Below, piece after piece: positions 8,650-18,297 of a DNA stretch of 64,000 nt. A model generated the notes under the pieces. The model saw nothing but the letters and a program-made list of their open reading frames with translations. It ran no database searches and was not told the origin of the DNA. Position 1 is the first letter of the stretch. Each line of letters starts with the position of its first letter. Both the position numbers and the translations under genes were made by a program. The stretch is from Reyranella aquatilis (lineage in GTDB: Bacteria; Pseudomonadota; Alphaproteobacteria; Reyranellales; Reyranellaceae), in NCBI RefSeq assembly GCF_020880995.1, contig NZ_JAJISD010000003.1, positions 186,001-250,000 of the forward strand, written 5' to 3'.

Positions 8650-9375
8650 TCAGCCTTCGCTTTCCGTCTTGATGAGCTGCCAGTTGGGATCACCCGATGT
8701 CGTGTCGCGACGGAAAGTCCAGAGGTCGACGACCTTCTGGACCTCATTGGGGTTGCCGTCGACGATCTGGCCTTCGGCATTGCGCACGACGTTGATCTGC
8801 TCGCTGACGAACCGAACCGTGACGACCGCGTTCGAGCCCTGCAACTCGGCCGCGGCGATGTCGGAGGCCTCGAAGCCGATCAGGGTCGTCTCGGCCTTCT
8901 CGTTGCGCTCGATCCGCCCGCGGATGGCGGCTTCGAAGCTCGCATAGGTGGCGCCGTCCAGCAGGGGCCTGAGCGAGGCCGTGTCGCCGCGGGCGAAAGC
9001 CTCGACGATGGCGGTGAAGGCTGCGCGCGCGCCGCCGGTGAAACCGATTGGCTCGAAGCCCGGGTCGGCGGCGCGAATGGCGGCGATGCCCGACGTCGCG
9101 GTCGGCATCACCGTGGCCCGGATGCCGCCGGGTCCGCTGGTCGGCGAGGACTGGCGCGGGGCCGGCGCATTGGCCGTCGGCAGAGGCACGACATTGTCAT
9201 TGCCCTGCGACGCGTCGCCCACGCGCGGCGTGGCGGGAGGTGGCGCGGGCGGCGTGAACGGATCGCGCGCCGGCGGCTGCTCGTTGCCGGTGCGTTTGCC
9301 CAGCACGGACCGCAGCCGGAGGATCAAGAAGACCGCGACCAACCCGATCAGGATGATGTCGTAGTTATTACCCAC
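8650..9375 (-). CDS. Tim44/TimA family putative adaptor protein
   Basis: A 241-residue protein with one N-terminal membrane helix (about residues 8-21, IILIGLVAVFLILRLRSVLG), a Pro/Ala-rich linker (35-95) and a C-terminal Tim44-like domain with TLIGFEASDIAAAEL and VVDLWTFRRDT. Bacterial Tim44 relatives are single-pass inner-membrane proteins facing the cytoplasm; their exact role is unsettled. It forms an operon with mltA 17 bases downstream. Confidence 0.88.
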   Translation of the reverse strand: MGNNYDIILIGLVAVFLILRLRSVLGKRTGNEQPPARDPFTPPAPPPATPRVGDASQGNDNVVPLPTANAPAPRQSSPTSGPGGIRATVMPTATSGIAAIRAADPGFEPIGFTGGARAAFTAIVEAFARGDTASLRPLLDGATYASFEAAIRGRIERNEKAETTLIGFEASDIAAAELQGSNAVVTVRFVSEQINVVRNAEGQIVDGNPNEVQKVVDLWTFRRDTTSGDPNWQLIKTESEG

Positions 9376-9459
9376 GATGGCGCTCCGAAGGCTCGCTATC
9401 CCACGCGCTCGACTGTCTCAAATTACATAGGCCGCGAATGGGGAAAGGGCAAGGCAACG

Positions 9460-9482
9460 ACCTGCCCGCCACCGAGGCAGGT
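9460..9482 (-). terminator. possible hairpin terminator of the cyclase operon
   Basis: On the minus strand ACCTGCC pairs with GGCAGGT (9-base loop), directly after the cyclase stop codon at 9484-9486. No T-run follows, so this is a weak call. Confidence 0.35.
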
Positions 9483-9483
9483 T

Positions 9484-10836
9484 TCACGCGGACAGCACCA
9501 CAATATCGACGGATTCGGTGACGCCTGCGACCTGGCGGCCGGGCCGGCGCTCATGAGGAGCGGCCGGGCGATATCCCTGCCGCTCGGCGAGCGCGTAGGT
9601 GGCGCCGTCGGTGAGTGCGCGCGTCCCCTCCACCTTGTTGTGCTTCTCCAGCTTGGCGGCGAAGTTGACGGCATCGCCGATGACCGTGAATTCGAGCCGT
9701 TCGCCGTCGCCCACGGCGCCGAAGACCACCCTGCCGGAAGAGGCCGCCAGGCCGATATCGAGGGGTGGCAGTCCCGCGGCCCGCCGCTCGGCCGCCCACG
9801 CGGCGGCGGCGGCCATCACCGCCTCGGCGGCCCGCAGCGCGTCGGCTGCGGCCGTGACGGAGGGCTTCACGGCGCCGAACGACGCCAGGATGCCGTCCCC
9901 GAGAAACTTGTCGATGCTGCCGCCGGCCGCCACGATCAAGGGGCAGACGCGGTGCTGATAGTCCTGCAGGACCTTCATCACCTCGTCGGGCTGAAGCTCC
10001 GTCGCGAGGCGCGTGAAGCCGCGCAGGTCGACCGTCAGGATGGAGACGTCGCGCAATTCTCCCTCGCCGGCCCGGATCGACATCTCCGCCCCGCGGATGC
10101 GGGCGGCCACTCCCGGATCGAAGAAGCGCGAGAGATCCTGGGCCGCCGCGCCCTCGCTCACCGCCTGGACCAGCAGATGCCGGGCGCGCGAGATGGCCAG
10201 GGCCAGCACGAGGGTGGTGAGCAGGATGGCGATGATCTTGTCGACCTCGGCGTGGACCAGCAGCGCGTTGGAGGTCATGTACTCGACGAAATCGTCCGTG
10301 GGATTGGCCGGCCCGCCGCGCCCGCCGACGGCGTAGAGGATCAGGCAGATCCATCCCGCGATCGCCGTCAGGCCGGTGAACAGCACGAAGCGCGCCTCGA
10401 AGCGCAGCGCCCGCAGCGCAATGAACAGGAACACGTAAAGGAGCGTCGGCACCTTGAGATAGAAGACGGCCGGCTGCGCGTACTTGTAGTGGAACGAGTA
10501 GATCAGTCCCATCAGCAGGAAGATGTCGGCGACCACCGACAGGTAGAGCATCCAGGGCCGCAGCAGGCGCGCATAGGCGAGGGCGAGGCGGACCAGGCAG
10601 AAGATGCCGTAGATCACCAGCACGTCGACCTCGAAGGAATAGTCCTCCTGCACCACGCCGCCCGGCATGGTGGTCGATTGGTAGACCGTGGTGACCAGCA
10701 CGACGATGACCAGCTGCACCCAGCCGATCAGGATCTCGCTCTGCTCCTGCTGACGGGTGATCGCTTCGCGGACCCGGTCCGGCAGCTGCGCCATCTCGCC
10801 GCCGCCGAACAGCCAGTCGCGGAAGCGCGCGAGCAT
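9484..10836 (-). CDS. membrane-bound class III adenylate/guanylate cyclase
   Basis: A 450-residue protein with about five or six hydrophobic helices (residues 36-220) followed by a class III nucleotide cyclase domain (about 260-440). The metal-binding residues are visible in ILTVDLRGFTRL and FLGDGILASFG, and the nucleotide-binding block is FTVIGDAVNFAAKLE. It should make cAMP or cGMP; the family's base-selecting residues could not be judged by eye. Its ATG overlaps the stop of the upstream methyltransferase gene (TGATG), so it is the third gene of a coupled operon with a metallo-hydrolase and a methyltransferase. A possible receiver of the signal, a cyclic-nucleotide-binding protein, is encoded at 28996-29445. 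Confidence 0.92.
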   Translation of the reverse strand: MLARFRDWLFGGGEMAQLPDRVREAITRQQEQSEILIGWVQLVIVVLVTTVYQSTTMPGGVVQEDYSFEVDVLVIYGIFCLVRLALAYARLLRPWMLYLSVVADIFLLMGLIYSFHYKYAQPAVFYLKVPTLLYVFLFIALRALRFEARFVLFTGLTAIAGWICLILYAVGGRGGPANPTDDFVEYMTSNALLVHAEVDKIIAILLTTLVLALAISRARHLLVQAVSEGAAAQDLSRFFDPGVAARIRGAEMSIRAGEGELRDVSILTVDLRGFTRLATELQPDEVMKVLQDYQHRVCPLIVAAGGSIDKFLGDGILASFGAVKPSVTAAADALRAAEAVMAAAAAWAAERRAAGLPPLDIGLAASSGRVVFGAVGDGERLEFTVIGDAVNFAAKLEKHNKVEGTRALTDGATYALAERQGYRPAAPHERRPGRQVAGVTESVDIVVLSA

Positions 10837-11672
10837 CAGCGCTTCTCCAGCCAGAGGCTGGAGGGCATCGCGTCCGGCGGCCGGGGCAGCCGGGAGATCA
10901 CCGAGGTGGCCAGCCGGTCGGCCATGCGGCGCTCCGCCCAGACGCTGGAGAAGAGCGGCTTGAAGGCCCCGCTGGTCAGCAGTGGCACCACGCCCTGCTG
11001 CTCGTTGTAGGCACGCCAGCCCCAGATCGCTGGATAGTCGAAGGGCAGGAAGATGTCGTGGATATGGACCAGGGCGCCGGACGGCAGGCCCGGCAGGACG
11101 CGGTTCAGCAGGATGTCCACGTCGCTGCCCGGCATCAGGATGTGGCTCGAATCGATGAACAGGACATCGTCCTTCATCAGCCCGTCGAAGACCTTGGCCG
11201 GCGCCGCCTGCAGGGTCGAGGACTTCACCCGCACGCCCGGCAGGTCCGCGATATCGGCGCGCGGCGCGGGATCGATCGCCAGGATTTCGCCGACGCCGCC
11301 CACGGCCTTGGACAGGACACGCGTCGAATGACCGGAGCCGACCTCGATGACATGGCGCGGCTTGCGCTCGCGGACCAGCGCGTAGGCGACCGCGGCATCA
11401 AGTGACGGAAACCACGATTGCTCGAACAGCGCCTTGCACGTCTCGAGCGTCTCGGCGCGCGCATCGACCGCGTCGAGCACGGCATTGAACTGGTCCGAAT
11501 GCTCCTCGAACAGACGCTCGATCGCCGGATAGGGCGGCTGCGCGCCGGGCGGCGGCAGCAGCGGCGCGTAGCGGTGCGGGATGAACCAGCCGCGCGGCTT
11601 CAGGCCGAGAACGGTCGGCAATCCCAGCGCGAACCGCCTCCAGCGGCCGCGCAGGCTGGGCGTGGCGCTCAT
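10836..11672 (-). CDS. class I SAM-dependent methyltransferase (Methyltransf_24 type)
   Basis: A 278-residue protein with the SAM-binding start PRHVIEVGSGHSTRVL and an acidic second strand EILAIDPAP, followed by DVLFIDSSHIL and LVHIHDIFLPFDYP. These are typical of Methyltransf_24-type enzymes found near polysaccharide and lipid genes. I take the ATG at 11672; a GTG at 11678 gives two more residues. It follows the metallo-hydrolase gene by about 10 bases and overlaps the cyclase start, so the three proteins are probably made together. The substrate is unknown. Confidence 0.82.
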   Translation of the reverse strand: MSATPSLRGRWRRFALGLPTVLGLKPRGWFIPHRYAPLLPPPGAQPPYPAIERLFEEHSDQFNAVLDAVDARAETLETCKALFEQSWFPSLDAAVAYALVRERKPRHVIEVGSGHSTRVLSKAVGGVGEILAIDPAPRADIADLPGVRVKSSTLQAAPAKVFDGLMKDDVLFIDSSHILMPGSDVDILLNRVLPGLPSGALVHIHDIFLPFDYPAIWGWRAYNEQQGVVPLLTSGAFKPLFSSVWAERRMADRLATSVISRLPRPPDAMPSSLWLEKR

Positions 11673-11682
11673 CGGCACATGC

Positions 11683-12567
11683 TCACGGTGTTAAGGTCAG
11701 GCCTTCATGGGCGACGAGCACGCGCGGCAGCCCGCTTGGCGCCAGGCCCGGCCGCAGGGCCGCCGCCGCGCGCGCCACATTGTCCATGAAAGCGTCGTCA
11801 TGACTGGGATCGTGGTGGAAGATGGCGAGTGTGCCGACGCCGGCCGCGTCGGCGATGCGGACGCCTTCCTGCCACGTCGAGTGACCCCAGCCGCGATAGC
11901 GCTCGTACTCCTCGTCCGTATAGCTCGAATCGTAGATCATCACGTCGGCGCCGCGGCACAGATCCGCGATGTTGCGGTCGATCTCGCCTTCCCGATGTTC
12001 CGTGTCGGTGATGTAGCAGATCGACTTGCCCAGATAGTCGATACGATAGCCGGTGGCGCCGTTGGGATGGTTGAGCGGCGCCGTGCGCAGAGCGACGGCG
12101 CCGCATGACAGCGTGTCGCCTGCCCGGAACTCCGAGAACTCCACCCGCGCCTGGAAGATATCGAGCGAGACCGGATAGAGCGGCGCCTGCATCAGGTGTC
12201 CGACGACCTTCTTCAGCGTGTAGGGCGCCTCGAGGTGGCCGGCCCACATCCGGACCGAACTGCGCTGGTCGAACAGGGGCGCGAAGAAGGTGAGGCCCGA
12301 AATGTGATCGAGGTGCGTGTGGGTGAAGTAGATGTCGATGTCGAGCGGGGCCTGGCGTGCGAGTTCGACGCCGAGCGTGCGAATACCCGTTCCCGCGTCG
12401 AAGATCATGCGCCGCCCCCCGGCGGTGATCTCCAGGCACGAAGTATTGCCGCCATAGCGGGCGTACTCGGCGCCGGGACATGAGATGGATCCCCGCACGC
12501 CCCAGAACCGGACTTTAAGACCGTCGACCAACAAACCCTTCCCGGCAAGTGAGGCGCCAGAGTCCAC
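11683..12567 (-). CDS. MBL-fold metallo-hydrolase
   Basis: A 294-residue metallo-beta-lactamase-fold protein. The metal site is FTHTHLDHISG, with further ligands likely in the His of LNHPNG, the Asp of ICYITDTEHREG and the His of VAHEG. The opening VRFWGVRGSISCPG is typical of the PhnP/RNase Z-like subgroup, in which phosphodiesterase activity is common. A GTG at 12565-12567 is the annotated start; TTG codons about 11-12 residues later are alternatives that would begin just before VDGLKVRFWG. As first gene of the operon with a nucleotide cyclase, it could act on a cyclic nucleotide, but that is only a guess from context. Confidence 0.85.
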   Translation of the reverse strand: MDSGASLAGKGLLVDGLKVRFWGVRGSISCPGAEYARYGGNTSCLEITAGGRRMIFDAGTGIRTLGVELARQAPLDIDIYFTHTHLDHISGLTFFAPLFDQRSSVRMWAGHLEAPYTLKKVVGHLMQAPLYPVSLDIFQARVEFSEFRAGDTLSCGAVALRTAPLNHPNGATGYRIDYLGKSICYITDTEHREGEIDRNIADLCRGADVMIYDSSYTDEEYERYRGWGHSTWQEGVRIADAAGVGTLAIFHHDPSHDDAFMDNVARAAAALRPGLAPSGLPRVLVAHEGLTLTP

Positions 12568-12729
12568 AGGGAGGCGGGTGCCGTCAACCGAGGCGGGAGC
12601 CTTCGGCGGTCTGGCCGCCTTCTTGCGTGTCGTTCCGTGCGGCTGTTTTCACATATTCTTGCAGTCGATGGTCGAATCCGGCGTCCCGACTGCGTTGCCT
12701 ACCGGCCGGTTCGGAGCAATACTTTGCCT

Positions 12730-13101
12730 ATGGACACGATCAATCCCGCTACCGCCCCGGCGCTCGCCGCGCCGCCCCTGCGTTGCGCCAAGTTCGCCAT
12801 CGGCCAGGTGGTGAAGCATCGTATCTACCCCTTCCGGGGGGTGATCTTCGACGTCGACCCGGTGTTCGCGAACACCGAGGAGTGGCTGTCGTCGATCCCC
12901 GAAGAAGTGCGGCCCCGCCGGGACCAGCCGTTCTATCACCTGCTCGCCGAGAACGCCCAGACCACCTACGTGGCCTATGTCTCGGAGCAGAACCTGCTGG
13001 CCGATGACACCGGCAAGCCGGTGTCGCACCCGCAGGTGCCGCAGTTCTTCAAGGAGCTGAAGCGCGGCCACTACGTCTCGCGGGAGCGCGCACTCCACTA
13101 G
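12730..13101 (+). CDS. hspQ: heat shock protein HspQ
   Basis: A 123-residue protein of the HspQ/YccV family, a specificity-enhancing factor of Lon and a hemimethylated-DNA-binding protein in E. coli. Conserved blocks are FAIGQVVKHRIYPFRGVIFD, PFYHLLAENAQTTYVAYVSE and QNLLADDTGKPVSHPQ. The start MDTINPATAP at 12730 is chosen; the frame continues to 12637, but those residues do not look like the family. It is transcribed away from the metallo-hydrolase operon and convergent with the hydrolase gene that follows. Confidence 0.93.
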   Translation: MDTINPATAPALAAPPLRCAKFAIGQVVKHRIYPFRGVIFDVDPVFANTEEWLSSIPEEVRPRRDQPFYHLLAENAQTTYVAYVSEQNLLADDTGKPVSHPQVPQFFKELKRGHYVSRERALH

Positions 13102-13113
13102 GCGAAGCACGCG

Positions 13114-13776
13114 TCAGCCCAGCGCGGCCGCCACCTGGTCGACGGTGGCGGTCCAGCCGACGATCGCGCCTTGGGCGCGGATCATCTCGATCGCCGCTTT
13201 CTTGAATTCCGGGAAATAGCTTTCGGTCGCGTCCTCGGCCAGAAGGCACTCGAAGCCGCGGTCGTTGGCCTCGCGCATGGTGGTCTGTACGCAGACTTCC
13301 GTGGTTACGCCGGCAAACACCAAGTGTGTGATCTTCCGCTCGGCCAGGATGTCGCCGAGCCGCGTCGCGTAGAAGGCGCCCTTGCCCGGCTTGTCGATGA
13401 CGATCTCCCCGGGCTTCGCCGCCAGTTCCGGGACGATGTCGGCCCCGGGCTCGCCCGCGATCAGGATGCGGCCCATCGAGCCGGGATCGCCGATCCGCAT
13501 CGAGGGCTTGCCGCGCAAGCGCTTGGCCGGGGGGCAGTCCGACAGGTCGGGCCGGTGGCATTCGCGCGTGTGGATGATCGTCAGGCCGGCGGCGCGGAAC
13601 GCCCCGATCAGCCGTCCGACCGTCGGCACGATCGCCGACAACAGGCTCACGTCGTTGCCCAGGGTCGCGCCGAACCCGCCCGGCTCGATGAAGTCGCGCT
13701 GCATGTCGATCACGATCAGGGCCGTGCACGCGGGATCGAAGGTGAAGTCGAAGGGTTGTGCGGCGATGGTTTTCAT
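13114..13776 (-). CDS. cysteine hydrolase, isochorismatase superfamily (biuret/ureidoacrylate hydrolase-like)
   Basis: A 220-residue isochorismatase-fold amidohydrolase. The catalytic triad is recognisable: Asp in [10 protein letters not shown], Lys in [10 protein letters not shown] and Cys in [18 protein letters not shown]. The last block, with the cis-peptide TT and following Arg-Glu-Ala-Asn, is shared with the RutB/biuret hydrolase group that splits ureido compounds. It is closely similar to the protein at 15415-16098, so the pair arose by duplication. It lies downstream of a BMP-type ABC importer operon, separated by an inverted repeat of 76 bases. A role in breaking down an imported ureide or amide is inferred. 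Confidence 0.85.
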   Translation of the reverse strand: MKTIAAQPFDFTFDPACTALIVIDMQRDFIEPGGFGATLGNDVSLLSAIVPTVGRLIGAFRAAGLTIIHTRECHRPDLSDCPPAKRLRGKPSMRIGDPGSMGRILIAGEPGADIVPELAAKPGEIVIDKPGKGAFYATRLGDILAERKITHLVFAGVTTEVCVQTTMREANDRGFECLLAEDATESYFPEFKKAAIEMIRAQGAIVGWTATVDQVAAALG

Positions 13777-13803
13777 GGGCGCACCGTCAGAGGTTCAGAA
13801 ACA

Positions 13804-13879
13804 GGTGTCATCCCGAGCGCGGCGAGCGATCTTTGCGCGGCAGTCATTGAAGGTCCCTCGCTGCGCTCGGGATGACACC
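13804..13879. repeat. REP-like inverted repeat
   Basis: GGTGTCATCCCGAGCGC (13804-13820) and its reverse complement (13863-13879) enclose about 42 bases. The GTCATCCCGAGCGC core is of a kind scattered through many proteobacterial genomes between genes. It lies between the first hydrolase gene and the ABC ATPase gene and may separate their expression. Confidence 0.8.
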
Positions 13880-13906
13880 GAGGGTTGGTCCGGCCTCGCG
13901 TGCCAC

Positions 13907-15418
13907 TCAATGCCCCGCCATGGCGCGGCCGATGGCGCCGACGTCGGCTGCGGCCGCATCGGTCTCGAGCGCGAGTTTGCCGTCGAACATGACGACGATG
14001 CGGTCGGAGAGCTGCAGGATCTCGTCGAGGTCCTCGCTGACCAGCAGCACGGCGGCGCCGCGGTTGCGGGCCTGGACGATGCGGGCGCGGATCTCGGCGA
14101 CGGCCGCGAAGTCGAGGCCGAAGCAGGGATTGGCCACGATCAGCAGGTCGCCTTCGCTCGACAGTTCGCGCGCCAGCACGGCGCGCTGCACGTTGCCGCC
14201 GGACAGGCCGCGGATGGCGGCATCCGGTCCCGGCGTCTTCACCTTGTAGGCCTCGATCAGCTTGCGCGCCGTCTCGCGCATCGGGCTGCGCCGGAGGCGG
14301 ATGCCGTCCGGCGAGGAGGGCGGCTGGTCGAAGGAGCGCAGCGCGATGTTCTCGGCCACAGACATCTCGGCGACGCAGGCGTTGCGCAGCGGCTCCTCCG
14401 GCAGGCAGGCGATCTTGTGGCGTACCATCTCGGGCCGCGTCGCGGTGTAGACCTCGCCATGCACCAGCATGCGGCCTGCCTCGGCGTCGCGCTGCCCGGC
14501 CAGCGCTTCCACGAGTTCGCGCTGGCCGTTGCCGGAGACGCCCGCGATTCCCACGATCTCGCCGGCGCGGATGTCGAGCTTCAGATCCTCGACCGCAAGC
14601 TGGCCGACACTGTCGGCGACGCTCAGCCCCTCCAGTTTCAGCACCGCCTTGCCCGGCGCGCGCGTCTCGCGCTCGACGACGCTGCGTGTCTCGCGGCGTC
14701 CGACCATCATCTCGGCCATCGTGTCGTTGTCGAGTTCGCTCGTCGGCCTCGTGCCGATCAGCTTGCCGCGGCGCAGCACCGTGACGGCGTCGCAGTAGGT
14801 GTTCACCTCCCGGAACTTATGGGTGATGGTGACGATGGTGATCTGCCCGTCGGTCGTCAGCTTCTTCAGGGTCGTCAGCACCTCGTCGGCCTCGTCGGGC
14901 GTCAGCACTGAGGTCGGCTCGTCGAGGATCAGCAGGTTACGCTTCAGGTAGAGCTGGCGAAGGATCTCGCCTTTCTGTTTCTGGCCGGCCGCGAGATCGG
15001 CGACGGGCGTGTCGATCGGTACGGTGAAGGGCGTGGTCTCGAAGAAAGACTTCAGCGCGCGCCGCTCCGCCGCCCAGTCGATCACCGCCGGCAGATCGCC
15101 GCGCGACAGCACGAAGTTCTCCAGCACCGTCATGTTCGGCACCAGGGTGAAGTGCTGGTAGACCATGCCGAGACCGAGATCGTGGGCCTGGCGCGGATGG
15201 GCGATCGTCACCTCGCGCTCGTTCAGCAGGATCTGTCCCTGGTCGGCGGCGTAGTAGCCCATGGCGCACTTCACCAGGGTGCTCTTGCCGGCGCCGTTCT
15301 CGCCCAGCAGCGCATGGAAGGCTCCGGCCTCGATCTTCACCGACACGTCGTCGAGCGCGGCCATCGCGCCGAAGCGCTTGGTGAAGCCGATCAGCTCGAG
15401 GGACGGCGCCGTCGTCAC
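13907..15418 (-). CDS. ABC transporter ATP-binding protein, BMP/nucleoside-type (two NBDs)
   Basis: A 503-residue protein with two fused nucleotide-binding domains. The first has Walker [10 protein letters not shown] (39-47) and Walker [16 protein letters not shown]. The second has the reduced Walker [11 protein letters not shown], signature LSGGNVQRA and the NPCFGLDF Walker B usual for sugar/nucleoside importers. It pairs with the two permeases and the BMP-type binding protein of this locus. The GTG at 15418 overlaps the upstream hydrolase stop (GTGA), so the hydrolase and ATPase are translationally coupled. Confidence 0.93.
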   Translation of the reverse strand: MTTAPSLELIGFTKRFGAMAALDDVSVKIEAGAFHALLGENGAGKSTLVKCAMGYYAADQGQILLNEREVTIAHPRQAHDLGLGMVYQHFTLVPNMTVLENFVLSRGDLPAVIDWAAERRALKSFFETTPFTVPIDTPVADLAAGQKQKGEILRQLYLKRNLLILDEPTSVLTPDEADEVLTTLKKLTTDGQITIVTITHKFREVNTYCDAVTVLRRGKLIGTRPTSELDNDTMAEMMVGRRETRSVVERETRAPGKAVLKLEGLSVADSVGQLAVEDLKLDIRAGEIVGIAGVSGNGQRELVEALAGQRDAEAGRMLVHGEVYTATRPEMVRHKIACLPEEPLRNACVAEMSVAENIALRSFDQPPSSPDGIRLRRSPMRETARKLIEAYKVKTPGPDAAIRGLSGGNVQRAVLARELSSEGDLLIVANPCFGLDFAAVAEIRARIVQARNRGAAVLLVSEDLDEILQLSDRIVVMFDGKLALETDAAAADVGAIGRAMAGH

Positions 15419-16098
15419 GCCAGCGCCTTGAGGATCGCGGCCGAGTTGGCGACGGCGCCGAACACCCCGCCCTGCATCTCGACCATCTTGAGTGCCGCGG
15501 CGTGGTTGCCGGCATCGGTGGCGCCGGTGCAGTCCTCGAGGATCAGGCATTCGAAGCCGCGGTCGTTGGCCTCGCGCATCGTGGTGTGCACGCAGACGTC
15601 GGTGGTGATGCCGGTCAGCACCAGATTGTCGATACCGCGCGTGCGCAGCATCAGCTCGAGGTCGGTGGCGCAGAAGGAGCCCTTGCCCGGCTTGTCGATG
15701 ATCGGCTCGCCGGCGATCGGCGCCAAGTCGGGAATGATCTCCCAGCCCGGTTCGCCGCGCACCAGGATGCGGCCGCAGGGACCGGGATCGCCGATGCCGG
15801 CGCCGATCTGCTGCGACCGCCAGCGCTTGTTGGGCGGCAGGTCGGAGAGATCCGGGCGATGGCCCTCGCGGGTATGGATCACGGTCCAGCCGGCCTTGCG
15901 CGCGGCGGCCAGCAGCGTCCTGATCGGCGCGATGGGCGCCCGCGTCAGCGAGAGATCGTAGCCCATCTTGTCGACATAGCCGCCGACGCCGCAGAAGTCG
16001 GACTGCATGTCGATGATGACCAGTGCCGTATTGTCGGCCCGGAGGGCGCCGTTCCACGGCCAGGCATAGGGGCGGGAGTCGATGTGGGTCTTGCTCAT
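15415..16098 (-). CDS. cysteine hydrolase, isochorismatase superfamily (second paralogue)
   Basis: A 227-residue isochorismatase-fold hydrolase with Asp30 ([10 protein letters not shown]), Lys in [10 protein letters not shown] and Cys169 in [20 protein letters not shown]. Over most of its length it is alignable with the hydrolase at 13114-13776. Unlike that one it sits inside the transporter operon, between permease and ATPase, with a GTGA overlap to the ATPase. The arrangement strongly suggests that the imported compound, or an early breakdown product, is its substrate. Biuret, ureidoacrylate or a related ureide are the best family-based candidates; nothing here decides between them. Confidence 0.87.
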   Translation of the reverse strand: MSKTHIDSRPYAWPWNGALRADNTALVIIDMQSDFCGVGGYVDKMGYDLSLTRAPIAPIRTLLAAARKAGWTVIHTREGHRPDLSDLPPNKRWRSQQIGAGIGDPGPCGRILVRGEPGWEIIPDLAPIAGEPIIDKPGKGSFCATDLELMLRTRGIDNLVLTGITTDVCVHTTMREANDRGFECLILEDCTGATDAGNHAAALKMVEMQGGVFGAVANSAAILKALA

Positions 16099-16106
16099 GA
16101 CGGCTC

Positions 16107-17033
16107 CTACTTGACGGCACCCAGCTCGCCCGGCGCGCCGCGCAGGCTGCGCGCCGGCGAGCAGGTGGCGATCATCAGGGCGAGGGTGAGGACGTAGGGT
16201 GCGGCGCTGAACAGGTAGTAGCCCTGGGTCACGCCGACCGACTGCAGCGCCGGGCTGATCGCGCCGGCGGCACCGAACAGCAGCGAGGCCCACAGGCAGC
16301 GGATAGGATCCCAGCGCGCGAAGATCACCAACGCGACGGCCATGAGGCCCTGGCCGCTCGACAGGCCCTCGTTCCAGCTGCCTGGGTAGTAGAGCGACAG
16401 GAAGGCGCCGCCAATGCCGGCAAAGGCGCCGCCGACCGCGGTCGCCAGCAAGCGGACGCGCCCGACCGAGGCGCCGATCGCCAGGGCGGCGTCGACGCTT
16501 TCGCCGGCGAGGCGGACGATCAGGCCCCAGCGCGTGTTTTTCAGGGCCCAGGCCAGCGCGAAGGCCAGCGCGATGCCGATCAGGAACAGCGGGTTGACCT
16601 GCAGCGCCTGCTGCACCTGCGAGATGCTGCTCCAGGCACCGAGGTCGAGGGCGCCCAGATTGGGCGCCTTGGGCTGGATGTAGGGTTTGCCCAGGAAGAA
16701 GGCGAGGCCGGTGCCGAACAGCATCAGGCCGATGCCGGTCGCGATGTCGTTGACCTTGGGGAGCTGGCAGAGCGCCGCATGCAGGGCGCCCAGCAACAGG
16801 CCGACGCCGGCCGCCACCAGCACGCCGAGCCACGGCGAGCCGCTCAGCAGCGCCGTGCCGTAGGCGGTCATCGCGCCCATCATCAAGGTGCCTTCGAGGC
16901 CGAGATTGATGCGCCCGCTGCGCTCGGTGAGACATTCGCCGAGGCTCACGAAGATGAAGGGCGTGCTGACGCGGATGGCGCCGGCCAGCATGGCCAGCGG
17001 CACGCCCCAGAGTCCGAGATCGGTACCGTCCAT
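16107..17033 (-). CDS. ABC transporter permease, BMP/nucleoside-type (second permease)
   Basis: A 308-residue polytopic membrane protein of the BPD_transp_2 family with around eight hydrophobic helices. It has the opening [20 protein letters not shown] followed by [11 protein letters not shown], the usual signature of the short permease in BMP/PnrA-type importers. The ATG at 17033 follows the first permease by 2 bases. It should form the heterodimeric channel with the 351-residue permease upstream. Confidence 0.92.
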   Translation of the reverse strand: MDGTDLGLWGVPLAMLAGAIRVSTPFIFVSLGECLTERSGRINLGLEGTLMMGAMTAYGTALLSGSPWLGVLVAAGVGLLLGALHAALCQLPKVNDIATGIGLMLFGTGLAFFLGKPYIQPKAPNLGALDLGAWSSISQVQQALQVNPLFLIGIALAFALAWALKNTRWGLIVRLAGESVDAALAIGASVGRVRLLATAVGGAFAGIGGAFLSLYYPGSWNEGLSSGQGLMAVALVIFARWDPIRCLWASLLFGAAGAISPALQSVGVTQGYYLFSAAPYVLTLALMIATCSPARSLRGAPGELGAVK

Positions 17034-17035
17034 GC

Positions 17036-18091
17036 TCAGCGTCCCTCCGCGGCCCTGAAGCGCCACAGCCAGGCCCAGGAGCGGCCGTACAGCGTCTCGC
17101 TCGCCAGGATGCAGACGAAGATGATGCCCTGCAGCACGACCACCGCCGCGTCCGGCAAGTCGAGCCGGCGCTGGAGAAGCCCGCCGCTGGCACCGATACC
17201 GCCCAGCAGGATGGCGACCGGGATGATCGCCAGCGGATGATGTCGCGCGAGGAAGGAAACGAGGATGCCGGTGAAGCCGTAGCCGACCGCCAGCGAGGCG
17301 TTGGCCTTGCCGTGCACCGCTGCCACCTCGACCATGCCGGCGAGGCCCGCCGCTGCGCCGCCGGCGGCGCAGGCGATCAGCACGTAACGGCCGACGTTCA
17401 GGCCCATCATGCGCGCGGTTTTGGGGTTGCCGCCGATCACCTGCATGGCGAAGCCGAAGGTCGTGAAGCGCTGCACGAGGTAGCAGATCAGGCAGGCGGC
17501 GATGCCGAAGGCTAGGCCCCAATGGACGTCGCTGCCGGCGATCGTGCCCAGCATGTTGGCGTCGCCGATCGGCGGGGTCGACGGCTTGTTGAGGCTCGTC
17601 GGATCGCGCAGCGGGCCCTCGACGAAATGGTTCATCAGGGCGATCGCGATGTAGGTCAGCAGCAAGCTGGAGATCGTCTCGTTGACGCCGCGATACTGGC
17701 GCAGGCCGCCGGCCAGCGCGATCCATGCGCCGCCCACGACCATCGCCGCCGCTGCCATGGCAAGGTTGGTGACGAGGGGCCCGGAGGCCGCGACGGCGAC
17801 ACCGGCCGCGGCGGCCGCGACGCCGCCCAGGACCAGCGCGCCCTCGTTGCCGATGATGATCAGGCCGAGCCGCGCCGGCAGCGCGGTGCACAGCGCGGTC
17901 AGGATCAGGGGGGCGGCGCGCGTCAGCGTGTTCTGGAAGGAGAACCAGCTGCCGAACGCGCCCTGGTACATGAGCGCATAGGCCTCGAACGGATCGACGC
18001 CCGCGTAGAAGACGAGCAGCAGGCCGAAGATCACCGCCGACGCGAGCAGCGCCAGCGCCGAGACGGCGATGCGTTCCAGGGCGGTACCCAT
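17036..18091 (-). CDS. ABC transporter permease, BMP/nucleoside-type (first permease)
   Basis: A 351-residue membrane protein of the BPD_transp_2 family, first gene after the binding protein. Recognisable parts are [39 protein letters not shown] and the cytoplasmic [17 protein letters not shown]. It runs 2 bases into the second permease. About 200 bases containing an inverted repeat separate it from the binding-protein gene, a spacing that often lets the binding protein be made in excess. Confidence 0.92.
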   Translation of the reverse strand: MGTALERIAVSALALLASAVIFGLLLVFYAGVDPFEAYALMYQGAFGSWFSFQNTLTRAAPLILTALCTALPARLGLIIIGNEGALVLGGVAAAAAGVAVAASGPLVTNLAMAAAAMVVGGAWIALAGGLRQYRGVNETISSLLLTYIAIALMNHFVEGPLRDPTSLNKPSTPPIGDANMLGTIAGSDVHWGLAFGIAACLICYLVQRFTTFGFAMQVIGGNPKTARMMGLNVGRYVLIACAAGGAAAGLAGMVEVAAVHGKANASLAVGYGFTGILVSFLARHHPLAIIPVAILLGGIGASGGLLQRRLDLPDAAVVVLQGIIFVCILASETLYGRSWAWLWRFRAAEGR

Positions 18092-18130
18092 GCCTATGTC
18101 CGTCTCCGGAGCGAGGTGAGATGAACCGCC

Positions 18131-18272
18131 GCTCTTCCTCCCCCGTCATACGGGGGAGGTGGCCCGGGGGACCGGAGGGGGAAGGCCACGAGCCCGATCT
18201 TTTCCCGACCGACAATCATCGGATTGCGTTCCCCCTCCCGGCCTCCCCCGTAGGACGGGGGAGGAGAAGAGC
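18131..18272. repeat. REP-like repeat pair between binding-protein and permease genes
   Basis: GCTCTTCCTCCCCCGT at 18131-18146 and its near reverse complement ending at 18272 flank two smaller hairpins (CCTCCCCCGTcatACGGGGGAGG type). It lies in the middle of the transporter operon and may act as a processing or stability element for the upstream binding-protein mRNA. Confidence 0.75.
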
Positions 18273-18297
18273 TGATGGGATCATGATCCCGCGCCCG

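Noticed and set aside
8557..11010. 817-residue open frame on the plus strand
   Set aside because: It lies antiparallel over the TimA-like, cyclase and methyltransferase genes, has Arg/Asp/Gln-rich shadow composition and no family features.
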